This document shows, one piece after another, positions 12,849-27,050 of a stretch of DNA of 64,000 nucleotides. The position numbers and the translations under genes are program-made. Under the pieces are notes generated by a model. That model was given only the letters and a program-made list of their open reading frames with translations, was not told the origin of the DNA and ran no database searches. The stretch is from Sindora glabra (taxonomy: Eukaryota > Streptophyta > Magnoliopsida > Fabales > Fabaceae): positions 30,092,027 through 30,156,026 of the forward strand of contig CM035233.1 of NCBI GenBank assembly GCA_020226215.1, written 5' to 3'. Numbering within the stretch: position 1 is the stretch's first letter; each line of letters opens with the position of its first letter.

Positions 12849-15800
12849 TTTAAGGTCTAATTGTGTATTTTGATTGAAATCATGAATTAGAAATTTCTAA
12901 CTATCCAAGTGAATGGTTTGAAAACATTAAGCCTGATAGTAGGCTAATAACTATTAAAGAATAGCATGAACAAATTTGTCCTTTACCTTTCATATATTAA
13001 ACTCTTCATAGGCCACTTTAACTCATAGGTAACTAAGGATAATTTGAATAAGTTCTTATCATGACCTAATTTTTAGATTATCGTGACTAATGTGAAGACA
13101 TCATCCGAACATCATTACAAGCTTTTTTAACTAACCGACCTTTTTTTAAAAACTAATTATCTTAAGAAAACATGCATAATGCAGAACACAAGATTGAAAT
13201 TTTGGCTAAAATTCTTTTCCATTTTGATGTATTTTCATTTTCTCAAATCTTTTGTTTATTGAAAATCATTCCAAAAAAGTTTGAGTCTAAAAATATAGTA
13301 ACAAAAGTAATTGATTCTTATATAACATATAGAAATTCATTTTCTAAATTGAAAAACACAGGGAAATTCTTTTTCTTTCTTCATAAAGGAAGTTTCAAAA
13401 TCCTGAAAACACAATAATTCTTTTTAGACATGAAATTCAAACTAAATGGGAGGAGATTCTTTAGTAGTCAAAATCATAGATAAAACAAAAGAAAATGGGT
13501 TTAAATAGATTTTCAAACTTGTTTGAGTATTAATTTCTTAAAAACACCTTAAGAAATCAAAAAGATATTCTAGAAGAAACTTTTTTGAAAACTAAACAAT
13601 AAAACCTTTTAGAAACCCAAAATATAATAAAATGAAATTAATAAAACTTAGAAAAATATTTAGTATAATACTTGTGATATTATCTACTTTTCCAAGAGTT
13701 TAGAAATCATGTATATTTACCCTTGTTGTAGAAAACCTTGTTCTATCAATATCATCGAATATTTTAAAATTCTTGTTTTTATTTCACCTTAACTTTGTAA
13801 AGCAGAGTTAGTAAACAAATTAAGCATGCAATAATAAACATCATATACATTATCATAATCAAAATTTTATAGATAATTATTTTTAAAGTAGTAAGTGACA
13901 TGAAACACCAGAAAATATACATACTTGGTTAGGTAAAACTATATACACATATAAACAACACTACTTAATAGGTCTAAAAATAGAGACAAGTGAAAAATCA
14001 TCAAATGAACTAACTATCCATTGATGACTTGGAGCCACTAACATCCTCCAATTCACTAGGATCTCTAGTTAAATGACTATAAATGGATATATCCATAGTG
14101 GAATCAAACCTATGTGAAAGGCCAATTATAGGAATTATAAGTTATGGAGCAAATGCATCAATTAGAGGAACTAATGGCATATTTAGTAACTACTAGGATT
14201 ATAGGCAGAACAAAAGCAATTGGGTCATTAAAAAAATTAAGGATCATATACTTCTAGTGATGGAGTTGGTACAAGATCCAAAAGCTCTGGTATATTTATG
14301 GGCTAGATCAAGATGACCATCTCCCAAGCTTTTAAAAAAGAAACATCAAGGGCTGGTCCTTGTAGGTAGTCTCCTTTTACAATAAGAATATCCATACCTT
14401 CTTCATCAATATCAAACATAGGTGGAAGTACAAGTGGAGAAAGTCTCATCATCCTCAATTAGGAAGACCACCTCATGATATCCTAGTCAATATTAATATG
14501 GAAATGAAATCTTATGCAAAAAGTACTAAATTTGGTAAAAATATCCCACCACTAATTTTTAGCTATCTTTATTAGCATTGTATTTGCTTGAAAAAATATC
14601 TATAGCTAGAATGAGTAATAATTTACTTAGTGAAATAGATATTACACTAATTTTCTAACTAGTGTTAATTAAGAAAATTCTATCATATACAAAACATATA
14701 CATAACACATTTTTACTAATAACTTCTCGCATTTAAAAGAAAATAAGTTCATAAACTACAATATTAAGACACAGTACACAGAGGGCATATTAATTAAAAT
14801 AACATAAATTAATAACAACGGTATTATGTACTCTAATTTTGTGTACTATAATTGGCAAGGAAGCAGACAAGTTTCTCCTTCTGACTCTTAGAAAACTTTA
14901 TTCCTATGTGTACCCTAACTTTATCCCCTTACTTAACACCACTCATCCTTCCATGTGATATAGAAGTCATAAGCATTAATCTAAAGCTCTGCACTCTCCA
15001 TAAAGATCTAATATCACATATCATATATCATGTCACATCATCATATATGGCATTTAAGCCAATAATATCAAATTTAGCATATAGTCATAATTTCATTTCA
15101 AACACTAGCTATGGTCTTTTGATACTTTCATAAGTGAAAATAGACTCATGCAACTTTTTTCTACTCATGTTTTCACTAGTCCATTTCACATATAATAGGG
15201 TAAGGCCAGAATGTCAATTTGTTGCCAAAATAAACATATACATTCTATAGAGTAATAATGTAATTCAAAATTTAGCAAACACATTTATAGTTACCTCATC
15301 ACATTTCTAGTTATCATAAAAGAATCATAATGTCTCATCACTTTACAAGTAACCACAACAAACTTTCTTACTTCCAATTGCTTGATTTCTTATCAAAGCT
15401 CATTGTCATGGAACTTCAACCACAAATATTCTTATATATAAATACATAAATGTACATATAATTCAAAGAATTACTCATCCACTAATTATATAGTAAGCTT
15501 ATGATAGCCTATTAAGTAGTATCCATTTTTTTTTTCATAAAATGCCTTTAAGGTAGTTATTGTATATAACTATGAGTCATTACTGAATCACAATATCAAT
15601 CCTAAGATTGATATAACATTCATTTTTGTTACAATAAAAACTAAAGATCTACCACTTAGACATTCTAAGTTTCACAATTTCTAAACCTAAGAATGCTCAA
15701 ATTTGAATTTTATACACAATCTTGGAAATAGTGAAAATTATCATTTCTCATATAAAAAAAGTTTTTCATGTTATCAAATGAAAGCATAGAAATTGCAAAA

Positions 15801-16453
15801 AAATAACTTTATGAACACCCTAAAAACTCAACTTTTTAATCATGCTTCTCAATTGAGCTCTATTGAGCACACTATTTTTGTAAATTCTTTTAGAAATATC
15901 AAACTTTGTTAATATTTCACAAGAAACTCCAAACCTAACTCTTTTCATCCAAACTTCATTTTCAAATTTTTACTTTGCTTAAAATTAGTTAAACAAGTTG
16001 CCTCTTTACTTGATTATCAAAATAGTTTGAAAGAGGTATATTTTTCTTGGAAATTTCATTTTAAATATCAAACTTTAATAAAATCTTATAAAATTTTCCA
16101 CTATTTTATAATATATAAGATGTTATTTTTCAACCATTTTTATATCCAAAATAAGTCCCTAAAATTTTCTATAACTCAAACTATCAAAACACTTTGAAAA
16201 GGAACAATTTTAGCTTGGAAAAATCTATCTTTAATACTCAAAATTATCTAGGATTTTTCTAAAAAATATAGAATTATTTTTCATAATTAAAACATAATTA
16301 ACTCTTTTTTATGTTAAAAAAAGGTTACAAAAATCATTTAAACCATTACTAGTTAAAACAATTTTGTTAGACTTTTGCATTATTTTTTAATGTAAAACCA
16401 TGGCCTGTGTCCCTTATTTGAATTAGTTTTTCTTCCTTCAAAAACTTTGATAT

Positions 16454-16580
16454 AATTATATATCAATGTCTTAAAAATGGTTAAGATTAAGATGTCACAA
16501 GTTTTTCCAAAAGAAAAATAGAAATTTTCTTTATTTTTCTTAAATTATATATCAATGTCTTAAAAATGGTTTAGATTTTT
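16454..16580. repeat. Short direct repeat, about 89-bp period
   Basis: The block TATCAATGTCTTAAAAATGG occurs at 16461 and again at 16550, each followed by TTAGAT or TTAAGAT. It lies inside the S2 LTR-like region. Confidence 0.75.
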
Positions 16581-16601
16581 GTTTGGAAACCTTGATTAAC
16601 A

Positions 16602-16692
16602 TAACCTTGTTCACTAAGGAGCCTGTGAACTTTGTTGGATTTGGGATTTAGTGTATAAACATGACCTTGTTCCTTTAAGGAACCTGTGAACA
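16602..16692. repeat. Diverged direct repeat CCTTGTT...AAGGA.CCTGTGAAC
   Basis: Two copies, at about 16604-16632 and 16662-16692. Each has an internal dyad (CCTT...AAGG). They are probably a degenerated LTR minisatellite, comparable in position to the GC-rich array of LTR G. Confidence 0.6.
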
Positions 16693-18330
16693 TTTGTTTG
16701 TTTTTTCCAAAAATTAATATCAAAACTTTTGTATAAGTAATATATGGAGGAGTTGAATTATTATGCTTTCTTAAAATTTATTTTACCAAACCTTTTCTTT
16801 TTAAAACACACTTTGTACTTCTATTTTCAATAAAAACCAATCAACATTTAATTTCAAAATTCAAAAATCAATTCATTACCAAAAGCTTTTATAAAACCTT
16901 TTCTTTATTTGCAAGAAAACACTTTTACCTTAAACCTTCCATGAAACTAATGGTTTTTAACACAACATTAGTGATAACTAGCTGACATAAAAACATAAAG
17001 ATAATAACTAATCCACTGTTACTAAGTTATAGATTTAGATAGTAAACCACAAACATCATAAAATAGATATACAATTTGCATATAATAATTTGCTTTAAGA
17101 AAAACTTAAAAGAAAAGTAATGGATCTTTACTTACTTAGAAATTAGAAATCAAGAAATCAGTAGACCAGCAATTAGATTGATTGGCAAGATCCTTGGTTT
17201 CTAGTTAGTATTTAGAATACAACATTAAAATGGTACAAAATTAGTAGAAAACTCAAGAATAGAGTAAAAGAAAATAAATGGAACTTTTTAAAATTTAGGG
17301 AGCATTACCTTGTCCAAGATGTACCTTAAAGTTAAAACTTTACTATATCATTGACAAAAACATAAAGAACCTCTCCATCTCTCTCTAAGGTGATGAAAAG
17401 CATAAAAAAACCTAACTCTCCTCTCCTCACATACTTCTCAATGTGTGTCACAAGGTAATGTTAAAGGAGGATTCGTGATCTTAACTCTTATATATGTAGT
17501 ACATTATGATAGAATGTGTGTGTATGTGCTAACCCTTTATTTTTTTCCCTTCTCCTCTCTTTCATCTCTTAGTGTCATCTACTCCTACAAGAAAATGGCA
17601 AAGATAATATCCTTTATATATAAAAAATATCTTAAGGATATTCTAAGAAATATTCTAATTTAAACTTATCCATTCACTATTCATTTCTTGCTCTCCAATT
17701 AACACTTTTAATTCAATTTATGCCCTTGAATCATCATCTTTGTATTCAAAATGGCTTTATGGCTATGCACTTCATGTGTTATGTGAGCCTAAAATGCTTT
17801 TTTTGTCATTTTCCTTGAATTAACATAAAAAGGCTTTAAATTATCTCCTTAACTGAATTAATTCCTAATGGGCTTAATTAAGTCCAATTTATTTCTTTTT
17901 AAGTTTATTGGGCCATGCCTAATATATTTAATTGGCCCAAATTTTAACCTAATTTTATTAATTCTAATTTTACCCTTAAATACACTTTCCATGACATTTT
18001 GTATAAAAATCTTAATTTAAATCCTAAATTCTATTAACCATGGATTTTTTATAATTTATAAAATTATTTTGAATATTATAAAATAATTTTACATAATTTT
18101 TATCACCATAATTAAATTCTTAACTCTCACTATTTTTTAACAAATTCTTTTAATTTTCTAAATTTTTTTTAAATAATTCCTCCTAAACTTTTCATCAAAT
18201 ATTTCTAATAATTACTTTTTATGTTAGAAATAAATAATTCTATTGTCTTTACTTCATTAGATAATGTTTTACCTAATTTTGTGGATTTTTACCACTAGAT
18301 TTCTTGTAGGTACTATAATACTTCTTTATC

Positions 18331-19172
18331 CTTAAGTTTATTATTATTCTTCAGTTGTTAATGACATTTATTACAAGTATTTAATATGATTGATCCAATA
18401 TGAGGAATGGTATAGACTAATAGTTTAATTCAAAAAAGAGATTAAATGATTAATCATCTGTTTGCATGTTTGCATTTTGGGAAGGCTTAATAAATGCTTA
18501 TATGAAATGTATATATGTGTATGTATCTTGTTTATGTATAAGTTCGTGCAAACTACCTTATTTCACATTAGTAATAGGATATTTATGCTTTGTAATAGCT
18601 TTCGCAACCTAAGTTAGCACATAAATAAAATACAAGGGGTCAAGTTCTATTCCTATTAAGGTATTTAGGAAAATAGTCTTATATGGTTTGTATAGAACAT
18701 TGCTTGTCTAGAAGGTTAAACTTTAAGCCAACCTGAAGGTGTTAAAAGTTCAAGGTATGCAAGATCGGAATGAATTATGTCGTCACTAAAGCAAATTTTG
18801 TATGTGTTCCATGTGGTAGAGTCATTAGTTTAAATTGAAATCTTGGAAGGGCATGACAGTGATGTGAATATTTTGATGTCTTCATAAAGTTATTAAACTA
18901 CCTTGGATTATTCATAAAATTGGTAAGAACTAAGTATGAGTGCAACATAAATCTTCCATTTAAAGCTTTGATTCATTAGTTATGAATAATGCCATATCTT
19001 TTTATCTTTGCTATGTTTGAACTATTTAATTGCACTTTGGCAATTGGTGATGGAACGTGTAATAATATAAGATAGTGAAAAGAAGAAAAAGCAATAAAGA
19101 GTGAAAGGAGAGTATCAAAAGTAACAACCCATGGTATAAATTACTTCATTTTGCAAATTCATAAAAAGATAA
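18331..19172. other. Unassigned repeat-like DNA, no gene seen
   Basis: There is no long reading frame. The segment near 18720-18800 has a relatively G-rich run ending in a TGTCGTCACTAA block that resembles the end of a gypsy LTR, but I could not pair it with another copy in the window. Confidence 0.35.
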
Positions 19173-20579
19173 TGTTAAGTAATTTAGCCTAGTAGGATAT
19201 CATATTAACCTATTATTGGGATCGGGAGCTAAACAATTACAATAGAATTTAACTAATCCCAGTCAAGAATCCATACGAAATGATTAGATTAGGATAAGGA
19301 TTTAATTATTACCATTTTTAGATAATTCAAAAGCTTGATCATTGATCACCTTTTTGACTTACTTTCGATCAAAACTCTCAAATATCCACATGAACCCATG
19401 AATCACTAGTGAACATCTTATAGCCACTGATTGGAATTCTCCTCCTTTGCCTTATAGTGCTAGCTACGTCCTTTCTAGGATTGTGGTCAAGGAGGGCTGC
19501 TAAGGTTTTCTATGTTGGGATGCATGAATGATAATAATATTAACATCTAATAAGTCTATTTAAATAGGTGCACAAAAAACCTTAGCTAATGGGGCTTTGT
19601 TCCATGTATAATTATGGGTTTATAATTAGGCCTTATAATTATAATATGAAATTCTCATATACTAAGCCCAAACAATTTGGTCCACTAATTCCAAATCCTC
19701 TAGGTTCTAAGAGTGCGACCTTATAAGCTTTCATTATATTGATAATAATCATAAATCATATTAATGATCATAAATAATGAGCAGTGTTTAGTAACACATC
19801 ATTATTACCTAAGTAATGAGAAAGTTAGTGATTCGACTAAATCTATATATGTGATCATTATCTATGACTTTTTTGTCCTTAACATCTAGATTAAACATGA
19901 AACATGGATTGTGTCATTATCAAATAACCCAATTCAAATATTTCTTGATTCTTAAGCTAACTAAAGTAAATGTAATTGACATCCCATGTCAATACATCTG
20001 AGCATGGTTATACATTTTTCTTAGCCTTCCTTAATTAAAAGGCCTACAGATGTCACTCGTGTTATATAAGAGGGATAAATTCCATCTTGATCACACAAAT
20101 CCCTTCATATGATATGTGACACATCTAATAACTACCCTTGCATTCACTTAACCGTGAGTGACATAGAGCAGTATCAAAATGTAGAACTCACATGTACGGA
20201 ACCTTAGCAATCTTAGGTCAAAGGACCATATTAATAATAATTATTAAGAATAACTCATAACACTCATATAATGATCCATATAATATCCTTAGGGTAGGTT
20301 AGTCTAGTACATAAGTTTTTTAACTTGTACTTATGTATAGACTTTATATTTTATATAAGTTATCACACATACTAGTCTTAACATATCAACATAACCTAAT
20401 CTATAATAATATATGACTAGAGACATTTAAGAATATAATTTTTCTAAGGTTATTATCATAATTAAATATACTACATAAATAATATATGTATAAATATAAT
20501 AATTAAAATTACCTTTAAAATAATATGATTTAAATTTATAATCATCCATATGATTAGTTTTAAGGCATATACATTAACA
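19173..20579 (-). mobile_element. LTR of family A, copy 2
   Basis: On the minus strand it begins TGTTAATGTATATGCC at 20579 and ends CTTAACA at 19173, about 1.4 kb. It aligns with 1-951 in the same orientation for the first ~950 bp, including the phrase around 19680-19710. The flanks (GATAA and CCTAT) are not a target-site duplication, so it is either one LTR of a rearranged element or a copy whose TSD has decayed. No coding capacity. Confidence 0.75.
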
Positions 20580-22980
20580 CCTATATAAAGTAGCATGGTA
20601 GCTAATAGTTTAATCATATGAGGATGTGTGATGTGGTTCCTTAATATCATAAAGTATCCCAATGCAATATTAGAATTGATAAGAAATGAGCTTACATTTT
20701 AAGTATTAGAGATTAAGAAGTTAAAGAAAGTAAAAATTTAAAATCATGATAGAAAGTTAGGAGTCTATATGATATTGGGTACAACTTTTAACCTTATGAT
20801 GGAGATGGCCATTCTTTGAAAATTCAATTAGTTTGGTAGTGAATAGTATTTCAAAAAGGAACATAGAAAAAGTTTTGCAAAAGAAGGAGTATGGGCATCA
20901 CTCTATATCCTTATGTTATATGGTATATAGGTAGCAATGAATATGCCTTATGCTTATAAGGGTAAATGAGATATGGTGAAATAGTGGTATGATGAGTACA
21001 TTGTTTATTCGAACTACAAGAGTTATATTAGTAGGTTATCTAATTTTAACACAACTTAGATTAACAACATGATTTATGAAAGCTTAACCTTAGGTTGATA
21101 CTTATATAGTAGTTTGTGAGTAAATTTAAGCAACTTGATGTGTTGTGGGATCTTCAAGATCCTATATTTTAAAATAATTTTTGAATAAGCAAGTGTAATA
21201 TAGGTTACATAAGAATTCTTACATATTTAAAGTCTTGTAATAATGACACTAATGTGATACAAAGTTTTGATATTTGAATTTTATGCCTTGATTATAACAA
21301 TAAATCAATTATGGTCTTTGTTTGTGATTACATAGGAGGAATAATACATATGAATTGATTTTGTTATGTTTGTATGAATACATATGTTAAGATTAAAAAA
21401 TTTGGCATATTTAATTAAAATGTTATCATTATTAAGATCTATTTGATTGGTTTAAAGGATGACATTAAACATTAAAGACCAAGTTTTTGTGATATAGGAA
21501 ATTTAACAATTTTATTTTAAGTGTACTAGCTAGGGAACATCTTTAGGCAAAAATAAAGACCTTATATTTCAAGATAAAGCATGACTTAAAGTTTTTATAT
21601 TAAAAGTATATAAGAGGCTAATGGAAAGAATAAGCTTAATGAAACCAGAAATTAGCCAATTATGAATGCCTTAGGGTTATTGGTGTAGAGGGAATTTACC
21701 TATTTTGTTGAAATGGATAAGCAAGGCAATGAAAGGTTTATTAAGTAAAGGTGCAATGATTATTATAATAACTAGTTTTTTTGTGATAAAAAATAATGGA
21801 TAGTAAAATTCCATAAAAATTAATAAGGAAATTAGGAAATGCTTAGGGCCAAATAAATTAGACATGGTCGTGTCATGATTTAAATGAAATGGCAAAGTTA
21901 AAATAATTAGCCTTGGGTTCACAATGGAAGAGATAGCTTAAGTAACATTAATAATTCATAAGCGTCATCTAGCTGGGACCTCAGTTGATTTGAGTGAGTC
22001 AAAAATATTTTATTGAACTAACATGTGATGATAGAGTTAATTAGATAAGGATTATAATTCACATAAGGTGGTTTATGTTACACTTAAGGATGAATAGTAA
22101 ATTACCAATAAGTTTGTGATAAAAATCTATTCAAAAGCTACAAAATGCTAATCTATTCATACATTTATACTAGAGTTTAAGGTGGAACTCATGTTCACAT
22201 GAAATTATCATACTATGATTTTACAATTGAGAAGCTAAATTATTTTATGGTTGTTCAAAAATAATTACTTAAGAAATTGTCTCTCTTAGTAATATCAAAT
22301 TCAATTTGGTTTCAAAGTTCTCTTGATCCTTTACTTTTAGTTAGGTACACAAAACACTCACACTAGTGGTACCAAATGAGAGGCATTTATATATATATAT
22401 ATATCCTTTACTTTGAGTTAGGTACACAAAACACTCACACTAGTGGTACCAAATGAGAGGCATTTATATATATATATATATATGGATAGTCACACGACCC
22501 TTTAATCTTTCATTACTGTGCATATAGCTTTTATTCCATTTTCTTGTATTGAGGTAGAGAGTGAGAAAAATGAGGTTAACTAAATCTATTAGAATGAAAT
22601 GAAGATGAGTGTCTGTATTGCATGGCAGTATATATGGATTATAGTATATGAATTAGTGAACTTGCATAAACTTAGGCCATGGGATGATCAAGTATTAGAG
22701 TATTCAACCTAAAGTAAAAAGTTAATATGTCAAGATGATGCTTATAGTTTTTCTTTAAATGTAAAAACCATTGTGTACTCCTAAATCAATATCATTGGCT
22801 TAATAACCTTTTCATTTAATTAAAGATTAGTGATTTAATGAACATGAGTATTGTTGTAGTGGAAGATGCTAGTCACCTACATAAAAAAGAATACAATGGA
22901 TGCAAGGAGGATTAAAATCGTACAAAATCCATCAAGTCTATATATCCCTAAAATTTTAAGGATGAATTCTTTTTAAACTG
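20580..22980. other. Degenerate repeat DNA, no gene seen
   Basis: 2.4 kb of AT-rich DNA with no recognisable domain in six frames. It may be a decayed gypsy internal region, since it lies between LTR-like blocks, but I found no conserved motif to support that. It contains the 77-bp duplication at 22326-22482. Confidence 0.35.
22326..22482. repeat. 77-bp tandem duplication ending in (TA)n
   Basis: Units start at 22326 and 22403 and are almost identical. Each contains TTAGGTACACAAAACACTCA and ends in an alternating TA run of about 16-20 bp. The near-identity points to a recent slippage or unequal-exchange event at the TA tract. Confidence 0.9.
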
Positions 22981-23500
22981 GAAATTTTATTATGTAATGA
23001 AAAAAAATTAGAATAATTTGTATGCCTTTACTTAAAATAAATTTTTTTATAGATAAAAGAAAGGCCTTGATAACTCAATATGAATGAGATATTAGGTAAA
23101 AATTGAAATTTGATAAGTTGGTAAGTTATAGAATGAGGATTTGTAAAAGTTAGATGGGAAAGAAGTTAATAGGATGGAAAAAGTTTAAGGTTTCAAGCAA
23201 TTACTAGGTAGTATGTGAGTATAAATGAGATTTATGACATAATAGCAAAAATGCCCTTGCACCTTAATAAATCCAACTTTAGCTTAAAAGTTCTATTTCT
23301 CTGCATTCTAACCTTAATCCTTTTCCTCCTTCACATCCTTTTTTATGCCTTCTCTAATCAAGCTTAAGGGAATTAAATCATCATTAATTTTTTTTCATGC
23401 AAACAAGGTGAAAGCTCCATAACTAGATTTCCTATTGCTTTCTTGAAATTTAAAGAGATTTAAGGTGTTTACCTAAAAGGGGGAAATGAACCTTAATATG

Positions 23501-26100
23501 TGTTGCCCTTGGCAACCCACACCCAAGAGGGGTTGAATTGGGTGTTTTTAAAACTCTTATTATTTTTCAAACTCTTTTTGAGAATCCTTTTATTTTAGGA
23601 AGCCATGAAGATAATTTTGATTTAAACAATTCCAAGAAGGTTTCATGAGGATGCTTGTTGCACTTAAAATATGATAAATTAAAGAATTAGTGCAAACTAA
23701 CTTATTTAATTATCTATAAACAAAGCATCAAGAATATAATTCAATGAAGAGGTTTGCACACAACATATAGTAATTCAATACTCTTGTGCAAAGCCACTCA
23801 TTCAATTATGCATAGATGAATAATCAAAGAGCACATGCATAGATGAATTTCTTTTTCAATCATTTAATTCAACCTTTCAATCATTTAAGGATCAAGATCA
23901 ATATGGATGCATAATGTATTCAACAATTATCAACAACAAGAATAAAGCATTCAACACAATATCTTAGCAAACAGTAATAGTAAAATGAAGATGAATTAAT
24001 CATTCAAATATCCAAGCAACAACATAAGCATTATAACACAAATATATTTAGCAAATAGCAATAGCAAAATAGAGCATACACAGCAGAAAAATAGAGCAAT
24101 GTTGCAGAAAAATAAAAAGATAGGGAAGAGAGATTAAACACAAGGATTTATAGTGGTTCCTCCTTTAAATATCCTCACCAAAGTGTACATCCACTCTGCA
24201 AGCTCTCCAAGCTTGTGTTAATCCACTATCCCTTGAAGTTTCAATTGGTACTTGAAAAAGCTTTACAATCCTCTTGCTCTTCCTTGAGTAAATTCTCCTT
24301 TTACAAGGGATACATCACCCTCTCTATGATTTTCCAAGGGATACCTCACCCTTATAATTCAAAAGTGATACAAGATGAATAACAACTCAAATATACTCTC
24401 TTAAAGAGTGGATAAAACAAATGAAGCACTTAGAATAGAGAAAATTCACAAAAATGAGCTCAAATCATGATTTGGATGAAGAAGGATGTAAAATAATGTT
24501 TTCAATTGAAGTTCAGGCTCTTTTTACATTGTATTTCGTGTTTCTTAACTTATATATGAAGCCTATGGAGTATTATAGCCATTTGGGATTATTGAGAATG
24601 AAAACTAGCCGTTACTAGCTATTATTTGCACACCAGAATACTTAGAATTGATCGGTGAATTGATTCAGGACGTTCAGGATGCTTTCTGGATGTCCAGAAT
24701 CGATTAGTGAATCGACTTACCCAGATAGAAATGCATACTCAACTTCAAAAGGTTATAACTTCTTCATTTTAAGTCTATTTTAAGCAAATGACCTATCATT
24801 GGAAAGATAATTGAGTCTACTTTCAAATGGGACTAGTTTCATGCTCATATATAATATATTTTTTTAGATATGTTTAAAAAATTAGCAAAGTTTAGAAATA
24901 GAAAAGCCATGAAAATCTAATTTTGAGACTCAATTTGTAAAATTCATAACTCTTTCATATTTTAGTCATTTTAAGAAAATGACCTATCCATGGAAAGTTA
25001 TTTAAGCATATTTTCACATAAAAATAATTTCATGCTTATATAATTTTTATTTTTTAAGATATGATTAAAACAATGAGTACACATAAAAAAAGATCAAATT
25101 GTAGAAAACTAATTCCTAGACTCAACTTGGCAAAATCATATCTTTTTCATATATTAATTATTTTAAGCACATGATATGTCCATGAAAATATCTTTGAGTC
25201 TATTTTCATATGAAAAAGGTTTAACAATCAAATCACAAGTATTTTATGAGATATAATTAAAAGAATGACTAAAGGTCAATAGTGAAAAGATCAAAACCTT
25301 ATATCTCCTTGGTTTTTAAAATGTCCCCATTGGCTACCTTGTAAAAATATGATTGTAAGCTGTCTTTTAAAATATTTTAATCAAGCTAAAATTATAAAAA
25401 AATATGTTTGAGCTCTACATTATGAAATACTCTATTTTACAAGAAAGACTAAACCTTAAGATGAAAAATTATACCAATGAAATTCCTTGGCTTTTCTTGA
25501 TGCTTCCAAGCTTTTAATCTTCTCATTCTTCAATACTTGGATCATATCTCTCTTCTTGTATTTCTTCCTTGTTCTTGAGTTGAGCGTAATGTGATCTTCT
25601 ATTCCTTTGCTCCAATGCTCACTCTTCTTCATCTTAAACTTTTCTATATACAAGTTCATAAACCTTAGAAACAATATAGTTAGTCCAATCTAATATATCA
25701 AGATATTGATATGCATGATTCATATAGAATAATTAGCACAAGAAGTGCATAATCATTCTTTCGTATATCTTGATTAATCATATGTTTAGTAATTATTGTT
25801 TACAATATAGCTCTTTTAGTATATTATCAAGCATTGCTATTTCAACCATAGTATAATATGTCTATTTAAGATTTTATAATATTTTGGTATAAAGACATGC
25901 AATACTATTACAAACACTTAGTTGTCATCATGCATATACAAGAACAAGCTTATTCATTGTATCATATATATGCATCAAATATAACATAATATGTCTATTA
26001 AAGCTTATACAATATATCACTTTAGCACAAGACACATAATGCTATTGTAACACTTATTTGTCATCATCAAAACTCATTATATATAATCTTAAGGCTAACA
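23501..26100 (-). mobile_element. Solo LTR of family B with 5-bp TSD ATATG
   Basis: The 2600-bp unit reads TGTTGCCC...GGCTAACA on the plus strand. ATATG flanks it on both sides (23496-23500 and 26101-26105). The related element at 29482-36901 is transcribed from the minus strand, so this LTR is also minus. It sits inside X2, and X1 provides the empty site near 5391. It contains two copies of the AATCGATT.GTGAATCGA palindromic unit near 24642-24725, against seven in the other B LTR. No gag or primer site is attached. Confidence 0.95.
24549..24558 (-). promoter_or_regulatory. TATA-like box of LTR B
   Basis: On the minus strand the motif reads CATATATAAG. It is conserved in the second B LTR near 30393-30402. 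Its position inside the LTR, upstream of the retained R/U5 part, fits the U3 promoter. Confidence 0.5.
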
Positions 26101-27050
26101 ATATGGCGTTCTTAGGGATTTTGATTGATTAAGGCCAAAAGGCTATAAATCCAACTTTGTAAATCCCTTTCCATATTAAGTGAGTAATCATTCTAGTCTT
26201 AATTTGTTAGTGTAAATGAATTTATTTAATTTTATAGCTTATTTTTGGTTTTTGATGATTATAATGAGGATAATGAATAATGATTATTAAGTTATGTTTA
26301 AATGGTGGAAATGACTTCAATGAAGTGTTATAAATATGTATTAATGGTTGAGAGTGGAATGGTCATGCAACAAGTGAGTTTGGGTGGGATTTTTAACATC
26401 TTGAATAGTGTTCATCATGCTAAGATTTCCATAGAATCCTAAGCAAGTGATATGCCATTTAGCTAGAATAGTTAACTCTTGTCCTGAAAATCTAAGCAAA
26501 ACAAATTCTAGTAGAATAATTGATTATTCACCCATTAGAATGACCTTTCTTTAGAAGGGAACAATTAAACATTGGGCCACTAATAGTTAGCCATTAACTC
26601 CCTTATCTCACATGATTACTTTTCTTTGCTAAAGTAATGAAATAAACCTAATAAAAAGGTGATGCATTGTTGTGTTATACATGTATTTAAATGGTTAAAT
26701 GCTAATGTTTGAATAATATGGTAGTACTTAAATTTATAGGAACATATGTTCCTTGTGTATATGTTTGTGTATCCATTCATACCTATCTATTAAGAATGTA
26801 AATTTGCTTTTATATTTATCAAATGTTTATTAATGACCTTGCATTTAAAACCATACAAGAAAGGTATGATATTGTTGGAAAATGTAAATTATGAATGATG
26901 TTTGAGATATTATGTTAATATAAAGAATCAAATGGGATACATGCTATGATAAGTTATGAATTGTAATGTACACATAAAAACTGGTATCAAAAGATATGAG
27001 AATGATGGTGAGCATGAAAAGCATCATACATATGAGGTTCAATTATTGGT

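Larger units (their letters stand above)
13050..18330 (+). mobile_element. Second family S LTR-like region, diverged, 3' end unclear
   Basis: The start (AGTTCTTATCATGACC..., with ATCGTGAC and AAGACATC following) matches the S1 start at 6423. Further similarity is scattered, for example TGTTACAATAA.A near 15628 and 7560. The final kilobase has the GGGCC-containing leader-like sequence (17905-17940) comparable to 11150-11290 in S1. The 3' end could not be placed. The small frames at 13172, 14906 and 17445 are not conserved between copies and are not called as genes. Confidence 0.5.

Noticed and set aside
13172..13417. 81-codon plus frame as a small gene
   Set aside because: Low-complexity Phe/Lys/Ile-rich product in an LTR-like region with no homologous open frame in S1.
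19168..20584. Target-site duplication around LTR A copy 2
   Set aside because: The flanks GATAA and CCTAT do not match.
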